A stretch of 64,000 nucleotides of DNA, taken from contig NC_088939.1 in the NCBI RefSeq assembly GCF_033473495.1, positions 806,001 to 870,000 of the forward strand, in the 5' to 3' direction. Position 1 is the stretch's first letter. The number at the start of each line of letters is the position of its first letter. A program made the position numbers and the translations under genes. Origin of the DNA: Cercospora beticola (Eukaryota > Ascomycota > Dothideomycetes > Mycosphaerellales > Mycosphaerellaceae). The notes beneath the pieces were generated by a model that saw only the letters and a program-made list of their open reading frames with translations, had not been told where the DNA came from and did not search any database. This document shows positions 34,707 to 44,856 of the stretch, one piece after another.

Positions 34707-35164
34707 GTTGCTTGCAGTGAGAGTGTTTGAATAAGGAGCGAGTGGATCGCGATTAGACAGCGACTGCGGGGAGCTCAATGGAGATGATTATTTATCCCAC
34801 CACCACCTCACCACCGCAACTTTCCCGCCAACGTTTCGTCGGTGGGGCGCAGGGCTGAACCGCCGCGACTTCGGGATGTGGACCATTCGCCCGCGATGCT
34901 TGCTAGTCCCCTCACCATCTCACCACCTCCGTCGTCTACGCCGACGGCTCTCGCCTCAATGAAATGCGCTGGGCAAGACAGAACGGGCAGCGAAATGGAA
35001 GTCAGCACGAAACGAAGGTTCAGAAGGTCCAGCATGGTGCCGAACACTCCCTGCGGAGGACTCGCCCTCGGCCAAAAGGTCCACGACCGATTTATAGAGG
35101 ACAGAGGCGTGTCTGATCACCACTGCACGAATCGACCTAGCGCGACACCGACTCACGACTCGTT
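34707..35164. promoter_or_regulatory. divergent intergenic region, epimerase / subtilase
   Basis: 458 bp between outward-facing start codons. It contains both promoters. No specific site is claimed. Confidence 0.45.
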
Positions 35165-37990
35165 ATGATTTTGCATCACTTCATATCTGCCCTGGCGGCC
35201 GTCTTTATTTCATTCGCCAAGACTGCCACTTGTCTACGCCTGATTGTGGAAGCATCCCGGTCGGCAGGAGATGTAAGGCAAGACGTGCGGTATGGCGACT
35301 ATTCTGACGCCAAGTAGGACCTGAGCTCATTGCAAGTCGCATTGCAGAATGCATTCTCTGAAGACAACGTTTCCTGCTCCGTCCGGCGCCAATTCATCAG
35401 CACTGTTTTCTCAGGCTTCTCATTGGAGATTGACAATCCACCGCAGGATCTGCAAACTGTGAAAGAGCGCATTGAGTCCGTTCCCGGCGTAATTGCTGTA
35501 TGGTCGGCACCTACTTATCGCCTGTCTTCCATTTCTTCATCACCTGCTGCTGCCGGCCGTGAGTCGGAGGGGCATGCGGTCCCAGACCACAATGAGACTA
35601 GCAGTCATTCTAGCATTCCCATCCCAATCGAGACTCTGCCACACAGCTTCACGGGTGTGCAGCAGCTTCACGATGCTGGCATCAATGGCCAAGAAGTGCG
35701 AATCGCCATGATTGACAGCGGCGTCGACTATCTACATCCGGCTTTTGGTGCTGGTCTTGGTCCCAACTACACTGTGACCTACGGTGTCAACCTCGCGAAT
35801 GTCACGGAAGAAGCGACTGCGGCGGCGAACATGACCGGCGATCCATTTTCAGAGTGCACGTTTCACGGCACTCACACTACTGGCATCGTTGCTGGGAAAC
35901 ATCCCGCACTTGGCTTCGTTGGGGTGGCCCCCGGAGCACACATTGAACATTATCGCATCTCAGGATGCGATAAGAACATGCACGTTGATATCGACGCTGT
36001 GATCCAGGCCATTCTCGCTGCTCATGAACGGAACGTCGACGTTATATCCCTCTCTCTGGAGACTAATGGCGGCCCTTATCCGGACGAAGCGGTTTCGACT
36101 ATTCTCACTCGCATCGCAGCCGAGGACAACATTGTCATCGTGGTCGCCATGGGTAATAATGGCCGTCAAGGGCCATTCTCCTCCGACTCTCCCGGTTCTG
36201 CGACTGGTGTGCTCGCCGTCGGTTCTGTCAACAATCATATGGTGCTGCAATCTCAACCTCGTGCCCAGTTCTCCACCTCCGGAGAGTCTCTCCCGCATGA
36301 CATACCCTGGTCGCCAGGGACTCCATCGCGATTTCCAGAATCTCTTGAGCTCGCTGCACTCTCGTCGAATGATTCCATTGACGGGGAGGCATGCCACAAT
36401 ATCTCGCAACATGGCGCTTCTCTGCGGACCTCTGCCCTGCTCGTACGTCGCGGGGGATGCACTTTCGATCAAAAAATGTCGCACGTGGTCGCAGCAACGC
36501 AGGTGCAGTATGCGCTCATCTATGACAATGAGCCAACAAGCGCCGAGAAGCCAATCTTCGAATTCGACAACGAGTTCCCGGGCATTCGCGGTATCGGCGG
36601 TGTCTCGGCAGACACTGGCAAAGAGCTTGTGGATGCTTTGAGATCTGGTCATGAGGTCAGCATCTCCATGGATTCCAACTTCACTTTGATGCCGTACATC
36701 GCAGCGCAGAACAACGATCGTCCCAGAGGGGCCGTGTCTCCTGGTAGCTCTTGGGGACCCACAGGGCTGCTCGACATCGCGCCGCACATCATGGCACCTG
36801 GGAATGGAATCTGGTCAACAGTTCCTCGAAGCTGGGGTGGTTATTCAACCAAAAGCGGCACTTCTCAAGCGTGCCCTTACGTTTCAGGCTCAGTCGCTCT
36901 TCTGAAGCAAGCCCATCCCGAACTCCGTGCTTCAGAGATCCTGCGCCGTTTGAAACTTTCTGCAACACCAATTAGGTTCAATGACGGCACTGAAAAGGCA
37001 TACAATGTCCTTGCTCCGGTATGGCAACAAGGTCATGGTCTGTTGAATGTGTCTGCTGCAGCCGCTCTACAGACAGACGCTTTCCCGGTGTCTTTGCCTC
37101 TCAACGATACCGAGCACTTTCGCAAGACATCACATATCACGATTCGAAATAGCGGGGACTTCACGGCTAAGTACAACATCACATCAATCTCTGCAGCCAC
37201 TCTCGCCATATATGGAAGAGGCAATAGAAGCTCTATCATCCCTTGGCATGTCGCCAATGACACTGAGGGCCCGCGCACTTCCACCTTCGCGTCTCGTGGA
37301 TTCTTGGACAACATTCTTCCGATGCACGCTGCCATCACCTTGCAACCTGAAACCATTGAGATCCCCCCGCACGAGTCTAGGAACATAAGCGTCGTTGCAG
37401 ACATTACGGAATTCCGGAGTTCACGTGATCGTTGCCCGCTTTACAGTGGCTTCATCAACATCACAAGCTCTCGCGACGAATCACTTATTGTTTCGTATGG
37501 CGGCCTTGCCTGCAATCTCGAAGACGTTGCCCCTCTCCCTGATCCCGGCACCTACTTGACCGCAGGGAACTACTCCACTATTGAAGTCATTGGCAACAAC
37601 TTCAAGCCCGTTCACGCCGACACACTATTCAAGCTGCCTACTGCCAATACTTCGGTTCCAACACTAGCGTCGAAGACCATCTATCCTATTCTCAACGTAG
37701 AGTTGGCCATGTACAGCCCACGGATCAAAGTCTACGTACTTCGTGAGGACGATGCAACAGGATCCATGGAAAACACCGAGATACAAGCTTATCCAGCAGA
37801 CGAAAGCACGTCACAGCCTGGTGGTATGAGTCGAGCGGACTCGAAGCATTATCTTTGGCGCGGTCAGCTAGCAGATGGATCCTGGGCCGAACCCGGAAAA
37901 TACACCTTTGAAGTTTGCGCTGCTAGGGCGTGGATGGCCAAGATGGACTGCCAGAGAACACTGAGATTCGAACTGCAATATCAGGATTGA
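35165..37990 (+). CDS. secreted subtilisin-like serine protease with PA insert (Vpr-like)
   Basis: Two exons: 35165-35272 and 35318-37990; 926 aa. The 45-nt intron (GTAAGG, CTGAC branch, AAGTAG) contains an in-frame TAG, so the gene is intact when spliced. Order: signal peptide MILHHFISALAAVFISFAKT; I9-like propeptide (residues ~37-105, VFSGFSLEID...VPGVIAVWS); S8 domain with Asp169 (IAMIDSGVDY), His222 (FHGTHTTGIVAG) and Ser552 in GTSQACPYVSG; a protease-associated insert at about 380-490 (LLVRRGGCTFDQK); then a C-terminal beta-rich Fn3-like region. GTSQACPY differs from the usual GTSMACPH but keeps the serine. It is secreted and probably vacuolar or extracellular. It lies 122 bp tail-to-tail from the UstYa-like gene. 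Confidence 0.93.
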
Positions 37991-38112
37991 TTCGGTGGAT
38001 TTCTATATCGATTTATCGCAACCGAAAATTGCACTTCAAGCAGACAATCTCTATACTCTCATCTAGGTTACATGACAAATGGCCCCAAGAAAAAACCGAA
38101 TTGCCCCATCAC

Positions 38113-39311
38113 CTAAAATATCCCATTGTATTTACGCTTCTGGACTGCTTCGCTCCCATTGAACCTCGAAGTCGACCATTCTCGGATCATCTCAAAATTT
38201 CTGCACTCGTGGTATTGATCGGAATCTGTGAAGGTTCGATTCGCGGATTCGAACCATTTCCATGGTATTGGAGTCAGTGAACCATGGCACATGACGGTTT
38301 GTCTGATCATATCGATGCAGTGATCTACAGGCGTGGTCGTTAGTTCGGCAAAACGGCAATTTCACTTAGGTCTGACGAATGCAATGGGTCTGATTTTGAA
38401 GACGCTGCGGTTCGTACACGACATACCGACGTGATATCTTTCCCATTCGCGATTCGTGCCCTGGGGAAAATAGTATTCGGGATCCAGGAGCTTTCGGAGC
38501 ATGTTCTGGGGCATAAGTGGTCAGTCGGAATTGACATCGAGTGCAGCACAGGCAAGTTTGGAAGTGCTTTTGCTTACCGTGCAATGCAAAACATGGAACA
38601 AATCTAAGCTATTGACGAATTCAAAAGTAAGCAAACGAACGAACCTTTAACTTCTATTGTTGTGATCAACCTGAATACTGTACTCACCCTACCATATACC
38701 CAGTATAGAAGTCTTTCTCGACATAATAGTCTTTGTAGCGGGACCCAAAGGCCTCTTTTGCTTCCTGCTCCGTTATGATGAAATACCGTCCTGAATACCG
38801 AGGAAAGGAAACCAAAAGTCAGCCAAATAAATCAAATCTCTCCAACGCGCAGCCTTACCTGAAAGCAAGTATTCCCACGCAGAATCAATCTCTGCGGTCG
38901 GAGGTCCGACGTACTGCACAGAGCCTTCGGGAAATGTACGATAGGGCACACCATCCTCATCGAAAGCAGCTCCTCCAGTGAAAAGTACCGTCTCTGTTGC
39001 AAGAGCTTTACGTGCCGGGGCTATCGGCAAAAATCTTGAAATTAGATAGTTGGACTTTGTCATTAGATCTTTCTGTCTCTCTTACCGAAGTCTGTTGATC
39101 TGTAGAGAGTCTTGTCGGAAGTGATGTCGAGTTTTGTGGTTTTACGCCTCATTGATGCTCGCTCGTGTCTCAGGGACCAGAGCGATAGTGCGAAAATTGC
39201 AACTACGAGGAAGTAACTAAACGCGATCGAAAAATGTCCTCGATTATTGCTATTCCGGCGTTCATAGCTGGAACTGGGCGTGGTCCCTTTGGTTTTCGAT
39301 GAGAAATACAT
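38113..39311 (-). CDS. UstYa/DUF3328-type oxidase-like membrane protein
   Basis: Six exons: 39086-39311, 38859-39020, 38688-38790, 38578-38608, 38427-38505 and 38113-38324, with all junction phases matching; 270 aa. A single N-terminal membrane span lies at residues 27-46 (HFSIAFSYFLVVAIFALSLW). The lumenal part has the DUF3328 pattern PPTAEIDSAWEYLL, then two HxxHC motifs: HVLHC at 169-173 (followed by NMLRKLL) and HVDHC at 199-203 (followed by IDMIRQTVMCHGSLTP). In ustiloxin, asperipin, phomopsin and related dikaritin clusters, UstYa-type proteins oxidise and cyclise Kex2-released peptides. The repeat precursor at 43.0 kb is 3.7 kb away, which supports that role here by inference. One exon codes for only 31 nt. 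Confidence 0.88.
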
Positions 39312-40420
39312 TGTTTGCGTATCGAAAACGATCAGTGCTTGCGATGTGATGTGTTGGAGTGCCTAGTAAACAACGCGCTTTGACGGGGTGTAACGGGGGC
39401 ATTCTACCTCACACTCTACAATCGCATATGTCGCCCGCGGACTACACGACCGCAAATGAGGGCAAGATCCTTGGGATCAGGCTACTCAATTCGAACGCAA
39501 TGAGTAATATCAGCATGGTCTGTAGAAAAGTATATGTATATCACGTCAGAGTGACAGAGGACCAGGCTCGGGATACCGGGCGCTTCAAATTCTCCGGTCA
39601 GTTCTGAAGTTGCACGGTAGGTTTCGATGAACAAGGTTGCTTAGCTGTGGCTAGGATCTAAAGACCTACTTCTCTCACCGACCAGGATAAGCGCCTGTCT
39701 GACTCAGGAGGCATGGTCACGAAACGTTTCTCGCAAGAACTTCGGCCGCAAAGGCTTAATGCAACTTCGATGTATAAAGTCGTTGATGGAAACAGTGGCT
39801 ATACGATCTATGCGGGTCAAAGGTGTGTGCATTCACCTTTATACGAATTTCATTGAGAGACACGGGGCTGTTCTGTGTGAGAGGAACCAAGGAGAAAATC
39901 GGAATATTTTGACTTGGTTATTTCGTGATCCTGCGAACGCGTGATGATTGATACGACAGAACGTTCAGACCACCTCTGAAGGTCTACTCGATACTTGTCA
40001 TCATACAGCCGATCTAGGGTCACCATCTAATCGTCAATCCAGCATCCATTTTACAGAAGACTCTTAGCAACTAGCGTTAGCGGACAATGGTTGCGAAGGA
40101 GGTGAAAAGGCGATGAACACTTCGTGATCACCGCGGCGAACCCACGGCAAGGATGTTTACAGTACTGTATTACAGTGTGTCACCTGCATACGGGAAACGG
40201 CTCGCAGGGTACCTCTCGATTTTGAGGCATTTGCAACCTTTTTGGCAGTCGATTCGAGGCAGCTTATTGGCAGGAGAGCCTCGAGAGGACCTTGACCTTA
40301 TATTCCTTGAATCCGCGTATGCTAACCCACGCGCCGGCTTCATTGTGCGTGGGTTCACCCACGTCTTTGGTAGATGTCCGTAAGGGGTAGATGGACAAAA
40401 TTCTCCCCAGTCTCTCCATC
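39312..40420. other. intergenic region within the candidate peptide cluster
   Basis: About 1.1 kb between the UstYa-like start and the stop of the next gene, both on the - strand. No gene is recognised. A perfect 9-bp stem (40324-40332 with 40347-40355, 14-nt loop) lies about 70 bp downstream of the following gene's stop and could be part of its 3' end. Confidence 0.4.
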
Positions 40421-41077
40421 CTAACACGCAGGGAAAATCACCAGCGCCCTGGTCTTGATCTCATCAGGGTCAAGATATGAACTCTCCGTCAAGACTTTGG
40501 AGCAGTGCATGGTATGCTGATAGCTCAACCCCGAATGATAAGGTTTTCCAGCAAGAAGCGATCGATGCATTCTTTTCCAGGAGTAAATACAATGAAGCGC
40601 ATGGTTGGCATTTGTCAAGTATGTTTTGCTCTCGTCTTGTGAGAAGTCATGGTCTGATTTCGTGATGGTGCCTTGAAGGTTTGCATGTAGTGTCCAATTT
40701 GTTTTGGTGAGCAGATCGTGCGCAAGGTCCTTGTCCAGGCATCGTTCGGGAAGCCATGCAAAGCTCACGGGATCCCAGTGGCAGCCTTTGAGTCTGGCCT
40801 CAGATACCGAGGACCCGCATTCATGCTTGCGGAGGTCGATCTCGTCGTAGGTATATTGCGGTCCTGCAGAGAAGGTGGATTGTCGCCAGGCGAGAAAAGC
40901 CGTGGTCCAGGGAAGAACCATTAATATTAGCACCACAATGGCGTTCCTCCAATTAGTTAGTGGAAGTGGTGCGGTGTTTTGGTCATGCTTAAGAGTATCC
41001 TTGAAAAGCAGTGGCTTCTGATGCTCCAGATCATGACTGTTCGCATTCCCCTCCATGTGCGTCACTTCTTTATCCAT
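40421..41077 (-). CDS. single-pass membrane protein with two HxxHC motifs (distant UstYa-like)
   Basis: A single exon of 218 aa. It has a membrane span at about 46-64 (AIVVLILMVLPWTTAFLAW). The lumenal part begins with HECGSSVSEARLKGCHWDP (CGxS-SEAR-GC block, 85-103). Two HxxHC motifs follow: HALHC at 159-163 (then IYSWKRMHRSL) and HTMHC at 188-192. The topology and the motif pair are those of UstYa proteins, yet the surrounding sequence is not DUF3328-like. The gene is divergent from a homologue at 41.6 kb that shares the SEAR-GC block and both motifs. It is probably a metal-binding or oxidase-like protein acting in the secretory pathway; this is inference. An ATG at 41056 is an alternative start. 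Confidence 0.8.
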   Translation of the reverse strand: MDKEVTHMEGNANSHDLEHQKPLLFKDTLKHDQNTAPLPLTNWRNAIVVLILMVLPWTTAFLAWRQSTFSAGPQYTYDEIDLRKHECGSSVSEARLKGCHWDPVSFAWLPERCLDKDLAHDLLTKTNWTLHANLQGTITKSDHDFSQDESKTYLTNANHALHCIYSWKRMHRSLLAGKPYHSGLSYQHTMHCSKVLTESSYLDPDEIKTRALVIFPAC

Positions 41078-41573
41078 CTTTCGTCTCCGTTGGATCTGTG
41101 TCTATGATAATGAGAATGCAGTACCAGCTATCTAGCTGATACATGCCTGGTTGTCGACGAACCTTCTCTTGATAGCTTTTTATTAGCGAGGGGCCGTGAG
41201 AAGTGGAACGGAGTACACGTTTCGGTCCTCCTTGTTGTCAACAGTCCCCGGTTGAGGTGTTCCAACTCACGTAATTGAACCCAGGACTTGCCCGCGCGAG
41301 CTTGTCGGATAGCGACTTGTCGGAGTTCACCAGTCAAGATTACTTCGGTCCTATAGATCAACTTCGGAAATGAGTCTTCGAGTAAGTGGCTTGATGCAAG
41401 TGGAAGTCGGACAGTTGATGATGATGGACTCGTCGCGGCTTTGTGAAATTATACTTTTCCGCAGAGATCTCGTATGGGGAAAAAGTCACCAGCTTGCATG
41501 CAGATCAAACCATCATCAACTTACGACATCTCATCCGCGAAGGCCGTATTACAACTTGGCACAGAGGACGAAT
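41078..41573. promoter_or_regulatory. divergent promoter region of the paired HxxHC genes
   Basis: About 500 bp shared between the two homologous, outward-facing genes. The 41574 gene's frame is open back to 41370 with an ATG, but that stretch looks like leader. A shared promoter would allow co-expression. Confidence 0.45.
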
Positions 41574-42359
41574 ATGGGGGACCAAAAAGCAAATTACTCT
41601 AGACTGTCGATGGCAGAGCCCTCTCCAGAAGAAGAGCTGGGAGGAAGTGGAATGTCTAGCTCTGACGAGCCCTGCACCGCAAGCTCTGGACGATATCGAT
41701 CGATCACGCAGCGAGCGACAACGGTCTTTGCGGGAGGCCTGATTGCAGGATGCCTGCTTCTACTTTTCCTGCACTGGATTACAGCCAGCATCGATGATCG
41801 ATTGCTCGCAACGTCTATCGCTTCTGAAGCTTCATACAGTCCTCAAGCAACCATTCTTAGTTGTGGAAGGACAGCATCAGAAGCCCGCTCTCTAGGCTGC
41901 CGATTTCAACTATGGTCGTATTCCTGGACGCCATTACCCTGTTACGACGCCGACCTGGATCAAGATTTCCTCGAGATGTACTCCCGCGAGCATGAACGGC
42001 AAGGCTGGGGCTACTTTACGAAGCGAATTGCGCCAACCTGGGACGACGCTGTGCCCCTAGATATTCTGCTGAAAGGGGAAGGAAATGGTTTGTGGAGCAC
42101 GCATGGGCAGCACTGGTGGCATTGTGCGTATTACCAAAAAAAATTCTTCCGTACTCTGGGAGGGGCAGCCTACACTGGCAGCTCCAGCGGCGTCGGGTTA
42201 CTGGCTGATAGAGATCTGAATTTTACTCATGCGAACCATTGCCAACAAGTGGTAGCAAATGGCTATACGGATCTGAAGAAATGGGACGAGCTGGACTTTC
42301 ATTTGACCGTTGGGTTTCAGTCTTGTAGCATTCCTTTGCAAGCAAGGAGAATGCAGTAG
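41574..42359 (+). CDS. single-pass membrane protein with two HxxHC motifs (paralogue of the 40.4 kb gene)
   Basis: A single exon of 261 aa from the ATG at 41574 (MGDQKANYSRLSMAEP). The membrane span is at 51-71 (VFAGGLIAGCLLLLFLHWIT). Shared with its neighbour: LSCGRTASEARSLGCRF (96-111), the CYDADL block (123-128), and two HxxHC motifs, HWWHC at 180-184 and HANHC at 219-223. Spacing between the two motifs (about 35 residues) is close to the 25 in the neighbour and in the UstYa-like protein at 38.1 kb. The protein would lie in the secretory pathway with the motifs lumenal. A role in modifying the repeat precursor encoded 660 bp downstream is proposed, not shown. Confidence 0.8.
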   Translation: MGDQKANYSRLSMAEPSPEEELGGSGMSSSDEPCTASSGRYRSITQRATTVFAGGLIAGCLLLLFLHWITASIDDRLLATSIASEASYSPQATILSCGRTASEARSLGCRFQLWSYSWTPLPCYDADLDQDFLEMYSREHERQGWGYFTKRIAPTWDDAVPLDILLKGEGNGLWSTHGQHWWHCAYYQKKFFRTLGGAAYTGSSSGVGLLADRDLNFTHANHCQQVVANGYTDLKKWDELDFHLTVGFQSCSIPLQARRMQ

Positions 42360-43021
42360 CTAGGTTGTGTGATCACCGATTTCGGCAGCTGAAGCAAATG
42401 ATTCGTACAATCTAGAAGACTAGGATCGTAGTCGTGACCCCCATTACTCGGAAGCGTTGTTGCCCATTGAGAGCTCTGTGCTTGGACGTGATGTCAGTTG
42501 GTTTGGCTTCGGAGACAGATGTCGTGATGGTCGGTCTCCGTTGGCGTGTGTCTTGTGTCGGAATCAAGCACATACGGATCTGAACCACTAGTACGTCAGC
42601 ACCAACGGAAATGGTAGCCTCTGCTTCCACTATACCAAGTCGGCCGCGCTCGCGCCCCGATGTCTTCGCTCTCCCGCAGCGACCGGGCTCCGTTCGTACG
42701 CTGCCGTAAGAGTGCATAGCGATAGGTTCACATGCTTGCCAAATCTGGGTTGTCTGGGTATCCCAATCGAGTTCAAGTGCCTGAAGGAGCGTGCGGACTC
42801 CGGGTTGTACTTGGTCTGCTCTAGCACCGGCTCAGTGTCTCGTCTTGCACAGAGGATCGCACAAGTTGAAACGTGCGATGTACAATATATAAGAGCAGAA
42901 GTGAACCACATTGGTCTCCTCCATCTACAGCATCCAAGCAAACACAACAAAGCTCGATCTCACTTCTGCACCATTTTCCACAAACAACATCATAATTTTT
43001 CCGCTAGGTCAAGCTGCTACC
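42360..43021. promoter_or_regulatory. upstream region of the repeat precursor gene
   Basis: About 660 bp. It ends in a classic core promoter and a C/A-rich 5' leader (ccatctacagcatccaagca). No gene is recognised in it. Confidence 0.5.
42885..42893 (+). promoter_or_regulatory. TATA box of the repeat precursor gene
   Basis: atatataag lies about 130 bp upstream of the ATG at 43022, with a CA-rich leader between. The clear TATA suggests strong or inducible expression. Confidence 0.6.
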
Positions 43022-43972
43022 ATGAAGACTTCTACTTTCAGCATCTTCACACTCCTCGCCGCTAGCGCTCTGGCAGCGCCCGTCCAGGAGGTAAGTCTGT
43101 CGCTACTAAGTTGCGGATGTCCACTGATAAACGATTCATAGAGAGCCAACGGAGGAGCGATCGCCCTTCGCTCTAACATGGTGCCTTATGAGCGTCGGGA
43201 TGGAGGCGAATTGTCCACTGCTGACCCTGAGGGTGATCAAAGTGCCGACGCGGTTGAGAACAACAAAGTCCATTACCGTGTTCGCCGCATTCGTCGTGAT
43301 GGAGGAGAGCTGTCGACTGCGGACCCAGAGGGCGATCAAAGCGCCGATGCGGTTGAGAACAACAAGGTGAACTACCGCCGCGACGGTGGCGAGCTGTCGA
43401 CTGCGGACCCAGAGGGCGATCAGAGCGCTGATGCGGTTGAGAACAACAAAGTGAACCACCGCCGCGATGGAGGAGAGCTGTCTACTGCGGACCCTGAGGG
43501 AGACCAGAGTGCCGATGCTGTCGAGAACAACAAAGTGAACCACCGCCGCGATGGAGGAGAGCTGTCTACTGCGGACCCTGAGGGAGACCAGAGTGCCGAT
43601 GCTGTCGAGAACAACAAGGTGAACCACCGCCGCGACGGTGGCGAGCTGTCGACTGCGGACCCAGAGGGCGATCAGAGCGCCGATGCGGTTGAGAACAACA
43701 AAGTGAACCACCGCCGCGATGGAGGAGAGCTGTCCACTGCGGACCCAGAGGGCGACCAGAGTGCCGATGCGGTTGAGAACAACAAAGTGAACCACCGCCG
43801 CGATGGAGGAGAGCTGTCCACTGCGGACCCAGAGGGCGACCAGAGTGCCGATGCCGTGGAGAACAACAAGGTGCACTTCCGTGTGCGCCGTGACGGTGGC
43901 GAGCTGTCCACTGCGGACCCAGAGGGCGATCAGAGTGCTGATGCGGTCGAGAACAACAAGGTGCACTACTAG
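43022..43972 (+). CDS. secreted nine-repeat precursor with Arg-Arg (Kex2/KexB) sites; candidate RiPP/KEP precursor
   Basis: Two exons: 43022-43090 and 43142-43972 (intron GTAAGT...CATAG, phase 0); 299 aa. Signal peptide MKTSTFSIFTLLAASALA is followed by a short leader (APVQERANGGAIALRSN, then MVPYERR). Nine units follow. Each starts DGGELSTADPEGDQ and ends VENNKV plus two variable residues, and is bounded by RR. Units 2-7 are 28 aa (84 bp). The terminal dipeptides are HY, NY, NH (five times), HF and HY. Units 1 and 8 have expanded basic linkers (RVRRIRR, RVRR). Kex2-type cleavage would free 26-residue acidic peptides. This is the architecture of Kex2-processed repeat proteins, including UstA and GigA dikaritin precursors. 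Nearby UstYa-like genes support a RiPP role. A signalling or wall peptide is the alternative. Confidence 0.9.
43199..43969 (+). repeat. nine tandem 84-bp class coding repeats
   Basis: Units start at 43199, 43298, 43382, 43466, 43550, 43634, 43718, 43802 and 43892. At DNA level they fall into pairs: units 3/6 and 4/5 differ by one base in 84, and 7/8 share the same codon set until their ends. All DNA differences in the first 25 codons of every unit are synonymous. Confidence 0.95.
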
Positions 43973-44856
43973 ATGTACCACGCCTGGTAAATGCCTCTCG
44001 GCATACGGACCAGGTGACCAGGTAGCCAGAATATTCTTCAGGGACTTCGTGGATAACATGCTGGATAGGAATATCGGACACCAATAGAAGTGCGAAATGA
44101 GGGCCTCACACCTCGAACTGTTTGTGTAGAGATAAATTTCCTTTGTCAGGATAGATGGACTAAGATTGTTGCGCTGTTGACTTTTTTCACCTCCCTTCCG
44201 AACACGCTATCTTCTCAGTTTGCTCGCGCGCCAGAACTTCCTGTGACGAGGTAAGTGGAGCGCAGGTAATGCCGCGGCTTTGCCAAAGTACTCCTGCCTA
44301 CCCAAAACTGTGACGCGGCTCAAGTCATTTGCGGGGCCCTGCTTTGGCAATTCCAGTTCGCAGGCATGGAGACCGTTCCATACACATATTATGATATATC
44401 TGCCATCCGGGCCCGCCTCGAATTGCGGGCGATTGCTAACACTTTCTTTATGTTCGAAACGTGCTCATCGTTCGAGCGTGTCGGGTACGTACAGTTCCCT
44501 GTATGCCAGTCAACAGCTTCCGAAGTGTGACCATCGCGGATTGGATCACCTTGAAAGTCCTTGCTCTCAGGAGGCGTCGCCGCTTCACAGGCACAGATGA
44601 AAGGTGGACATACGATGAGTTGATGGGATCAGATCAGTGATTCGGTGTGATATTGCCCACGTTTCGTGACAACACATACGTACATACAAAGCCTACCTGT
44701 GGCTCTCAGTCCAGTCCCGCTAATTGCATGTGTATCCTTGATGCGCCTGCGAATGCATATCTCCCTGTTGGCGGCCCTGGGTTCAGTGCGATTGCTTTGT
44801 CGAAGGCACTGCGACAGCGAAAGACGCCGCAACATCTTCCTTTCCTATACGGACAT
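43973..44856. other. convergent 3' intergenic region
   Basis: About 880 bp between the repeat precursor and the V-ATPase gene. Only short overlapping ORFs are present; no further cluster gene is seen. This is the apparent right edge of the candidate cluster. Confidence 0.4.

Noticed and set aside
40324..40355. Perfect 9-bp hairpin
   Set aside because: Such stems arise by chance at this length, and intrinsic hairpin terminators are not used by RNA polymerase II; kept only as a note in the intergenic entry.
43022..43972. Alpha-pheromone precursor
   Set aside because: Fungal alpha-pheromone repeats are short (about 9-15 aa) and hydrophobic, often with Trp; these are 26-residue acidic units without Trp.
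43136..44059. 307-codon minus-strand ORF across the repeats (Val/Leu-rich periodic protein)
   Set aside because: It is the antisense shadow of the nine coding repeats; the + strand has signal peptide, intron, dibasic sites and synonymous divergence.
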